Below are positions 7,540 through 12,500 of a DNA stretch of 12,500 nucleotides, one piece after another. The position numbers and the translations under genes are program-made. The notes beneath the pieces were generated by a model. The model ran no database searches and was not told the origin of the DNA. It worked only from the letters and a program-made list of their open reading frames with translations. Source of the DNA: Symbiodinium natans (taxonomy: Eukaryota > Sar > Dinophyceae > Suessiales > Symbiodiniaceae); contig CAJNDS010002070.1 in NCBI GenBank assembly GCA_905221605.1, forward strand, positions 118,796-131,295. The letters are read 5' to 3'. Position 1 is the stretch's first letter; each line of letters opens with the position of its first letter.

Positions 7540-7740
7540 GCCACCTGGTACATCTGCAGTGCCAACAGTTCGCAAGCATGCTATGTGTGTCCCACTGCAT
7601 TGCCATAGGCATGTTGTGCCACAGGCACGTTTGTGTCAGCACTTTCCGGATAAATCCAAGAGAAGCCCTCATTTGCACGAAAAAGAGTGCTTTGCAGATG
7701 CTGTCAGCATTAGCTGAAAGGGGGGTAGGCTGCAGTGCAT
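7540..7740 (+). repeat. B2: right terminal split direct repeat
   Basis: A 201-base stretch identical by eye to B1. It ends with CTGCAGTGCAT, after which the flank reads TTATGCCCTGAC instead of A2 sequence. This sets the right edge of the retrotransposon at 7740, within one base. Confidence 0.92.
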
Positions 7741-7867
7741 TTATGCCCTGACAAGTTCGGATTTGGCGGCAGGCGCGGCATATTTGCGACACGCGTGCTG
7801 CAAAACTGCAAAAACCTGTGTGTTTTCGGGCATATTCAAAAAACGACATGAACGCTTGACAAGGGGG

Positions 7868-8080
7868 CTTGTTCCAGAAACGTCGAACGTTCTTTTGCGT
7901 TACGTTGCACAAAGAGGTAAGAGCGCTGTTATTCCTAGTGTTTTACAAGACATGCACGCTCGCGACAGCCTTGCAACAGCACGTCTTGCTCCAGAAACGT
8001 CAAACAACCTTTTGCATCACGTTGCGAAAAGAGGCGAAAACGCCGCGCGCGCCAGTGTTTCGGGACATGGTCACCGTAGG
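7868..8080 (+). repeat. Diverged 117-base tandem repeat
   Basis: The unit starting CTTGTTCCAGAAACGTCGAA at 7868 recurs at 7985 as CTTGCTCCAGAAACGTCAAA, and both run through a TTTTGC-(G/A)T-ACGTTGC-like stretch to GTGTTT and ACATG. A weaker earlier copy may end near 7850 (GTTTTCGGGCAT, CGACATGAACGC). The period is 39 codons, so open frames persist on both strands (for example 7763-8221). A purine-rich, A-rich stretch follows at 8108-8170. I see no recognisable gene in 7741-8220. Confidence 0.6.
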
Positions 8081-8224
8081 AACGGACGTTGGTGTCCCCC
8101 TCCCCCCAAGAAACCAGAGGAAAGACACCCGAAAACAGGAAAAAAACCGAGGAAATCAGAGGAAACGACCAGGCGACATAAAGCGCAAATACCACCTACC
8201 ATTGTGGTCATGCTTCTGTGAAGC

Positions 8225-8640
8225 ACCCCTACCATCGGTCTTGGAACTGTACCCACCGCTATGATCTGCTGGATCTCTGAAGCAAACCTACGTTGGCCTG
8301 GTTCTTGGGTTCTTGGAAGTGTTACGACCGTGCGGCCACCTTGATATTGGAAGTTTCCCTACAGTCGTCGTGGCCACCTGGCTCTCGGACGTGTACCTGC
8401 CGTCCGTCGTGGGCAGCTGGTTCTTCGAGCTGCGTCTACTGTCACGGTCGCTGGTCTCTTCGGGTTGTGCCTACCGTCGCGGTCGCTTGTGCCTGGAAGT
8501 ATAATTACCCGCCGTGGTGGTCGGAAGTATACTACCCCGTGGTCGCCTAGTTCTTTAGAAGCGCACCTACCGTTGTGGTCGCGGTTCTTCAAAGTGTATC
8601 TGCAGTCGTCTTGGAAGTTTTACCCACACCGGTCCCCTGC
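8225..8640. repeat. GC-rich degenerate minisatellite, patch 2
   Basis: Units rich in TTCTTGGAAGTGT, CCTACCGTCGTGGTC and GCCACCTGG, of the same type as patch 1. Examples are near 8300-8330, 8365-8400, 8420-8440, 8466-8500 and 8560-8625. Units are diverged and unevenly spaced. There is no gene-like signal on the plus strand. Confidence 0.65.
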
Positions 8641-8907
8641 TCGGGCCGGTAGCGGGCACAGCTATGTACCCCGTTGCGTGCGCCTGCTCGATGGCTCTTG
8701 CCGTGGCAGTCCTGCTATTTCCTTCAGCCCACCAGATCTCTAGTCTTCCCTCTATCTTGTCGTGCAGCCATGTGTGAGTTTTCTCCTCTTCGCTCAGCTG
8801 CCTCCAGCGCTCCACGTCGTTTTTTCAAGGCCGTCAAGTCTTTTACTTTCCCAAACTATTCCCCCTAACTGATTGTCCGACCAATTTCCCTTCGACGCTA
8901 GTAGTAG
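8620..8907 (-). pseudogene. Protein-coding relic of unknown family, one frameshift
   Basis: Read on the minus strand, one frame gives GNWSDNQLGGIVWESKRLD followed by GLEK. The next frame takes over and gives DVERWRQLSEEEKTHTWLHD, then KIEGRLEIWWAEGNSRTAT and ARAIEQAHATGYIAVPA. The switch falls on the run of six T at 8820-8825, and a single extra base there would join the two frames. The charged, helix-like composition and the position of the switch at a homopolymer suggest a once-coding or miscalled exon. I do not recognise the family. It ends in minisatellite patch 2 on one side and meets the hairpin array on the other. Confidence 0.35.
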
Positions 8908-8928
8908 TTGCGCGGAAGTGTTTTTTTT

Positions 8929-9397
8929 GCTTAGCCGTGGCTGTTCGTTTTTGCTTAGCCGTGGCTGTCTCCCTTGACCAGAACTAAGCAACAGAAAAAG
9001 CACCTCCAACCTTGGCAGGAGCGTTTTGTTTGCTTAGCCGTGGCTGTGAGGCTCCCTTGCAGCCAGGGCTAAGCTAAAAAAAACACCTCCAACCTTGAAG
9101 GGAGCCATTTTTTGCTTAGCCGTGGCTGTGAGGCTCCCTTGCAGCCAGGGCTAAGCAAAAAAAAAACACCTCCAACCTTGAAGGGAGCCATTTTTTTGCT
9201 TAGCCGTGGCTGTGAGGCTCACTTGCAGCTAGGGCTAAGCAAAACAAAAACACCTCCAACCTGGGCGTTTTTTTTTTTTTTTTGCTTAGCCGTGGCTGTG
9301 AGGCTCCCTTGCAGCCAGGGCTAAGCCCAAAAAAAAACCTCCAACCTTGGCGGGAGTTTTTTTTTGCTTAGCCGTGGCTGTGAGGGCTGAGCAAAAA
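8929..9397. repeat. Tandem array of hairpin-forming units (about 82 bases each)
   Basis: Seven copies of GCTTAGCCGTGGCTG start at 8929, 8953, 9032, 9114, 9198, 9284 and 9366; from the second copy on the spacing is 79-86 bases. In the best units the word pairs with CAGCCAGGGCTAAGC about 13 bases later, with one G-G mismatch, and the flanking T-run and A-run extend the stem to about 21 pairs. The loop is TGAGGCTCCCTTG. The linker between hairpins is A-rich, then CACCTCCAACCTTG(A/G), then a T-run. The first two units and the last one are incomplete. There are no unique spacers, so this is not a CRISPR array. Confidence 0.85.
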
Positions 9398-9402
9398 AGG
9401 AC

Positions 9403-9672
9403 ATGGCTGAGTTGCTTGATTTTGCAACATCGTTCTGTCAGTCTCCCTATGTCATGTTTTCGCGAGGGGAGGTTTTCAGAGCCGAAGCAGCCGGATGCCG
9501 CTGCAAGCAAGGTCGTCAGGCTCACGACAAGCGCTGGGCCAAGCAGCGCCGAAAAGAAAAGCAGCGCAGCATTTCGTTCCAGTGAGGGCCCGCTGAGTTT
9601 GAGGCTGGAGCTTTCCGCAAGCGTCTGGCAAAGCGCCAGCGGGATGTTCTGATGGAGCCAGGTGCGAGCTAG
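9403..9672 (+). pseudogene. Small protein-coding relic with in-frame TGA, unknown family
   Basis: ATG 9403 opens a 60-residue frame (MAELLDFATSFCQSPYVMF, then RAEAAGCRCKQG and a basic KRWAKQRRKEKQ segment) to TGA 9583-9585. The same frame continues for 28 codons with similar composition (GPAEFEAGAFRKRLAKRQRD) to TAG 9670-9672. The same-frame continuation in style suggests one coding segment interrupted by a stop. It begins six bases after the last hairpin unit. I do not recognise the family; chance open sequence cannot be excluded. Confidence 0.3.
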
Positions 9673-9766
9673 TGCTCCGAGGAGGGTTTTGCTTTGCAAG
9701 AAGCACGTGTGCCAGCTGCTAGTTTTCAAGGCTGGTCCACATCATTGAAGTGTGGAACAACGGAGA

Positions 9767-10050
9767 CGCTTGGAAGTATATGTAGCATCTGTTCGCCTGT
9801 TCGCCTGGTTCTTGGAGGTGTACGTCGTGGTCACCTGGTTCTCGGGTGAGTACCTGTCGTCGTGGCTTTTGCTATGATCTATTCGGCCTTGGAGGCGTGC
9901 CTGCCGTCGTGGTGCGCTGGTTCTTGGAAGTTTTGCCTACCGTGTCTTGCAAGTGTGTGTTATGGATCTTTGGCATCTACGTTCTTGGCACTGTACCTAC
10001 TGTACCCAACTTGGAGGCATCCTTACCATCGCGGTGGTTCTTGAAAGTGA
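9767..10050. repeat. GC-rich degenerate minisatellite, patch 3
   Basis: The third patch of the TTGGAAGT / CACCTGGTTCTTGG / CCTACCGT words, for example GCTTGGAAGTATATGTAGCA at 9768, TTCTTGGAAGTTTTGCCTAC near 9922, and TTGGAGGCATCCTTACCATC near 10011. No gene is supported here. Confidence 0.6.
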
Positions 10051-10080
10051 CCGCTGTTGGGAACTTTTGATCCACTGAGT

Positions 10081-10103
10081 CTAGGGTTTAGGGTTTAGGG
10101 TTA
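10081..10103 (+). repeat. Short interstitial telomere tract
   Basis: CTAGGGTTTAGGGTTTAGGG, just over two and a half heptamers. It sits exactly where GC-rich minisatellite DNA gives way to the more AT-rich stretch 10104-11556. Confidence 0.8.
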
Positions 10104-10244
10104 CGGCTTCAAGAACCTTGAGTGAGGCACATTAGTGTGTTATAGACTTCCCTGTTTCAGGTGCACATGAAATCTATTCCGTCTTCCCAGCTCATTATTA
10201 TATCCTTATGTGTAAATACGGGTAAAGCGGTATCCCCCTTCTGA

Positions 10245-10418
10245 TCATTCACACATAAAAAGTCGGGTTACACAATAAATAAAGTTGAAAGTATAAGAAT
10301 TCATTATGACAAATACAACCCAACAAGAGCAGGTAAATATATTGAACTACTCAAGTTGATTGCTACTACAAAGGCATGTAGTAATATTAAGAATGACGCC
10401 GACTATTGTTTCAAATAA
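10245..10418 (+). pseudogene. Fossil piece 1 of a Polinton/Maverick-type DNA polymerase B protein
   Basis: The frame open from 10245 to TAA 10416-10418 encodes SGYTINKVESIRIH, then YNPTRAGKYIELLKLI and KACSNIKNDADYCFK. This order matches, from memory, a conserved block ahead of the polymerase domain in very large proteins carrying the protein-primed DNA polymerase type B domain (DNA_pol_B_2), typical of Polinton/Maverick elements and related viruses in animal and protist genomes: a GSGF/W-type start, a Gly-Ser-Tyr-Ile-Leu-Pro-like motif, then an Ile-Asn-x-x-Asn-x-Asp-x-x-Cys-Phe motif. No start codon or splice site supports expression, and the polymerase domain itself is absent. This is a degraded fragment. 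The family call rests on recall, not a search. Confidence 0.55.
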
Positions 10419-11040
10419 TGCAGAAGTACAAAATAGATTCCGAGTGTAGTCGTTGGGGCATGAGCACCAGTTTTGATTATGCGCTCTGCCAAGTATCGCA
10501 TCAACAAAGATCTCCCCACAGGCGCCAGTAAAATCTCAACCTTGACACATGCACAGATCTTCCTTGGTCTTTCCACCTAGTGGCAGGTCATACTGGACGG
10601 TGACGGAGAGGCCAGGCGGGTCTGAGTTCCGTCAGGGAAAGCCTGGTGCTAACTCGAATAATGGCGGTGCGTGAGCACAAGCGAACCCCCAAGACGAACT
10701 ACGACTTTGCATTGCCGGCTTGCATGCTAGTGCGCTGCTTCATGGGACGTCCTACGCGGCGCAGCCCTAACCCATCCGATGCATGCCTCCAGGGAGCCTT
10801 TTTGCCATGTGAGTAGGAGTCCAGACATGTACCATAATAATCACCCCAAGCAAGCTTACACACAGGTTGCCATCAACTGCGAGTAGCCACTAGTTTCAGC
10901 ATGTTTCGTGTTTCACCTGCAACTGTGCTTGCGCCCGCTACTGCAAAACTGTTTTCGCGAGAGGTTGCTTCTACAAGTGTCTTCCGTGAGCGCTTCGTGA
11001 GTTTCGTGTGTGTGCTTGTGGCGACCCGAGCGAACTGTGT
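10419..11040. other. No gene seen between the two fossil pieces
   Basis: About 620 bases, GC-richer in its middle (10480-10800) than the fossil pieces on either side. Stops are frequent in the forward frames. There is no tRNA, snRNA or 5S rRNA signature that I can recognise, and no clear terminal repeats. In the inferred protein family the two pieces are normally only some tens of residues apart, so part of this stretch may be inserted DNA. Confidence 0.5.
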
Positions 11041-11280
11041 CCAATTCAGATTTCATGAGATAATGAAGAAAAACCACCAATATCAGCCAATGTTTATGCC
11101 ATTGACCCTAACGGCACCAGTAACATGGTAGTTAATAGAGCTTCTAAAAGTAGATCATCGTGTCATGTTAATTTGTTATTAGAGGAAGAGAATAGCAACC
11201 ACTGTGCTTTCATCGAGGGTTATAACAGGTTAATTGGTAGAAGATTGTGTCACTGTATGTATTGTCAGCATGGTTTAACA
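11041..11280 (+). pseudogene. Fossil piece 2 of the same DNA polymerase B protein
   Basis: After a TGA at 11056-11058 one frame reads PPISANVYAID, then CHVNLLLEEENSNHCAFIEG, YNRLIG and CHCMYCQHGL. This fits the next conserved block of the same protein family: a Phe-Glu...Ile-Ser-x-Asn-Val-Tyr motif, a His-x-Asn-Leu-Leu-Leu block followed by a His-Tyr and Ile-Lys-like block, then a Cys-x-x-Cys-Leu-x-Gly zinc-binding-like segment. Just upstream, the neighbouring frame (VQFRFHEI, 11038-11061) seems to be the preceding part, implying a small indel near 11062. The zinc-like segment is shortened and is followed by a C-rich run at 11287-11300. The order and strand agree with piece 1. It is non-functional as it stands. 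Confidence 0.55.
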
Positions 11281-11300
11281 AAGAACCCCCCCGCCCCCCC

Positions 11301-11557
11301 GCAAAAACTAAAGCCGCGACCACTGCCACTTTTCAGGACAATATAGAGGTGCCGCACACAACAAGTGAAATTTATAGCCTTTCAAATACTTTAAAAACCC
11401 AGTGGTTTTCATACCATCGAAAATTATAATCCTCACTTAAAAATATCAGTCTGTGGTTTATTAACTTCATTTCGATACAGGTGTGTAGACAAGTATAAAA
11501 ACCGTAGAACTTTTGCAGAAGTGCAGAATTGTAGGGGGGATACTACTCAGCCCATAA
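11301..11557. other. No gene seen
   Basis: AT-rich DNA after the C-rich run. A short open frame to 11427 shows no recognisable similarity to the polymerase family or anything else. Confidence 0.5.
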
Positions 11558-11631
11558 ATACATATGTATATATGTACATACACATATAATATCCTTATGT
11601 ATAAAGATACATACATACATACATACATACA

Positions 11632-11665
<34 letters not shown>

Positions 11666-11809
11666 CATATATACATATATGCATATATGAATATATGCAT
11701 ATATACATATATACATGTATACATATATACGTATATACACATATACACATATACACATATGCACATATACACATATACGCATATACACATATACATATAC
11801 ATATACATA
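11558..11809. repeat. (ACAT)n / (ATATAC)n microsatellite
   Basis: An ACAT tetranucleotide run from 11607 to about 11660 passes into ATATAC, ATATGC and ATACAC units. Purines and pyrimidines alternate without a break over 11607-11689 and again over 11691-11809. Long Tyr/Met/Ile open frames on both strands are by-products. Confidence 0.95.
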
Positions 11810-11929
11810 GTTTTTTTACTTTCGGTTAGGGGTTGTGGCGAGGGTCTATTGCTTCGATTCCAGAAGCATTAAGACCTTGGAACCAAGGACTTCGCCATGC
11901 CAGAGGAGGAGGTGGCAGCTGCCCGGAAG

Positions 11930-12027
11930 CCCTAAACCCTAAACCCTAAACCCTAAACCCTAAACCCTAAACCCTAAACCCTAAACCCTAAACCCTAAGC
12001 CCTAAACCCTAAACCCTAAACCCTAAA
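11930..12027 (-). repeat. Telomere-type tract (CCCTAAA)n, nearly perfect
   Basis: Fourteen consecutive CCCTAAA units with one CCCTAAG variant near 11994-12000. The G-rich strand is the minus strand. This is the longest clean telomere tract in the window. It is preceded by unrelated DNA (11810-11929) in which I see no gene. Confidence 0.95.
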
Positions 12028-12049
12028 ACCTCCTGAAGCCCTGAACCCT

Positions 12050-12062
12050 CCCCCCCCCCCCC
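12050..12062. repeat. Poly-C run (13 C)
   Basis: An uninterrupted run of thirteen C between degenerate telomere-like words. Its length may vary or be miscalled. Confidence 0.9.
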
Positions 12063-12097
12063 AAGAACCCTTGCACTTCAATCTGCTTCTGCCTAAA

Positions 12098-12175
12098 ACC
12101 CCAAACCTAAACTCTAAACCCGAAACCCCAAACCCTAAACCCTAAACCGCCTAAACACTAAACCCTAAGCACCAC
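12098..12175 (-). repeat. Degenerate CCCTAAA tract
   Basis: CCCCAAACC, ACTCTAAACCCG, CCCTAAACCCTAAACCGCC and ACTAAACCCTAAGC: diverged heptamers in the same orientation as the tract at 11930. Confidence 0.8.
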
Positions 12176-12210
12176 ACCCTCAACTAGGGATCCTTGAATC
12201 CAACGAGCTG

Positions 12211-12277
12211 CGGTTTAGGGTCTTAGGGTTTAGGGTTAGGGTTTAGGGTTCAAGGTTTAGGGTTTAGGGTTTAGGGG
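12211..12277 (+). repeat. TTTAGGG tract, orientation reversed
   Basis: GGTTTAGGGTCTTAGGG and then several TTTAGGG units, including a TTAGGG variant. The orientation is opposite to 11930-12175. Confidence 0.9.
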
Positions 12278-12315
12278 CCCTCTAGACCCAAACCCCATAG
12301 AACCTATAAACTCGA

Positions 12316-12403
12316 GGTTTAGGGTTTAGGGTTGCAGGGGTGTAGGGTGTAGGATTTCGGGTTGCAGGGTGTAGGGTGTCGGGTTTAGGGTTAGGGTTTC
12401 CAG
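12316..12403 (+). repeat. Degenerate TTTAGGG / TGTAGGG tract
   Basis: GGTTTAGGGTTTAGGG is followed by variants GGTGTAGGG, GGATTTCGGG, GTTGCAGGG and GGTGTCGGG, ending in TTTAGGGTTAGGG. The mix suggests mutated telomere DNA copied in blocks. Confidence 0.85.
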
Positions 12404-12452
12404 CCCTCAACCCTTCTAGGTGTTGTAGGTGTACATGCTTGCAGGGGTCGAA

Positions 12453-12495
12453 CCTGAACCCCAAACCTCAAACCTTAAACCCTAAACCCTAAACG
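12453..12495 (-). repeat. CCCTAAA tract at the right edge
   Basis: AACCCCAAACCTCAAACC and then CCTTAAACCCTAAACCCTAA: telomere motifs again in the reverse orientation, running to within five bases of the window end. Confidence 0.9.
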
Positions 12496-12500
12496 CCAAG

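Larger units (their letters stand above)
1318..7740 (+). mobile_element. Ngaro-like (DIRS order) tyrosine-recombinase retrotransposon
   Basis: The element runs from A1 to the end of B2, about 6.4 kb. In order it carries A1, gag, reverse transcriptase plus RNase H, tyrosine recombinase, a fourth ORF, B1, A2 and B2. The split direct repeats and the YR are the diagnostic features of Ngaro/PAT-type elements, which do not use LTRs or a DDE integrase. No adenine methyltransferase domain is seen after RNase H, which favours Ngaro over DIRS1 or PAT. One T is shared by the two edges, so the left edge could be 1318 or 1319. No target-site duplication is visible, as expected for YR integration. B1 and B2 look identical, suggesting a young insertion, yet Pol and YR carry frame breaks. 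The dinoflagellate assignment rests on recalled similarity of the Gag and Pol proteins. Confidence 0.85.

Noticed and set aside
7227-7740. B1/B2 as a pair of LTRs or a simple tandem duplication
   Set aside because: Both copies lie at the right end, and A2, which matches the element's left end, sits between them. That fits split direct repeats, not LTRs.
7397-7912. A 171-codon minus-strand frame across B1, A2 and B2
   Set aside because: It overlaps the terminal repeats of the element and has no recognisable domain; repeat by-product.
9095-9125. Dinoflagellate spliced-leader relic (GAGCCATTTTTTGCTTAGCC resembles it loosely)
   Set aside because: The resemblance is limited to GCCATTTT and GCT. 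The stretch belongs to the tandem hairpin unit, and no full leader sequence was found in the window.
8929-9397. Hairpin units as a CRISPR array
   Set aside because: The units are about 80 bases with no unique spacers, include poly-A and poly-T runs, and lie in eukaryotic DNA with no cas-like genes.
10560-10800. Possible structural RNA (GC-rich stretch with TCAGGGAAAGCCTGG)
   Set aside because: No tRNA boxes, 5S signature or snRNA motif could be matched by eye.
11467-11872. Open frames rich in Tyr, Met, Ile and Cys on both strands
   Set aside because: They are translations of the ACAT/ATAC microsatellite.

Overview
The window reads as nuclear repeat-rich DNA of a eukaryotic alga, most likely a dinoflagellate. 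TTTAGGG-type telomere repeats lie at both ends and inside the window. The only multi-gene unit is a retrotransposon whose Gag and reverse-transcriptase proteins resemble, from memory, retroelement proteins common in dinoflagellate genomes of the Symbiodiniaceae type. No intact host gene, rRNA, tRNA or CRISPR array was found. The organism call is an inference that I could not check by search.

Layout. 1-245: TTTAGGG repeats, then telomere motifs in the opposite orientation. 245-898: a degenerate array containing a 327-base-offset duplication. 930-1312: a GC-rich minisatellite that recurs at 8225-8640 and 9767-10050. About 1318-7740: a 6.4 kb tyrosine-recombinase (YR) retrotransposon. 7741-8220: a flank with a diverged 117-base tandem repeat. 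8620-8907: a minus-strand protein-coding fragment. 8929-9397: seven hairpin-forming tandem units. 9403-9672: a plus-strand coding relic. 10081-10103: a short interstitial telomere tract at a compositional boundary. 10104-11556: more AT-rich DNA with two collinear fossil pieces of a large family-B DNA polymerase protein of the Polinton/Maverick type. 11558-11809: an alternating purine-pyrimidine microsatellite. 11930-12500: telomere repeats in alternating orientation.

The retrotransposon is the best-supported system. Its order is A1 - gag - RT/RNase H - YR - an unrecognised fourth ORF - B1 - A2 - B2. B1 and B2 are 201 bases and identical by eye. A1 and A2 are 39 bases with one mismatch. The B1/A2 junction is what joining the element's two ends would produce. 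This split direct repeat layout, with no methyltransferase domain seen, fits Ngaro-like members of the DIRS order, which integrate a circular DNA with a tyrosine recombinase rather than a DDE integrase. Gag and Pol are in different frames, with an A_AAG_GGG heptamer just before the gag stop that suits -1 frameshifting. Pol has one further frame break and YR has two, so this copy may be non-autonomous, or the breaks may be assembly errors.

The less expected items are the membrane-protein-like fourth ORF, the hairpin array with two competing pairings, and the fossil polymerase pieces, which are separated by more DNA than their usual spacing.
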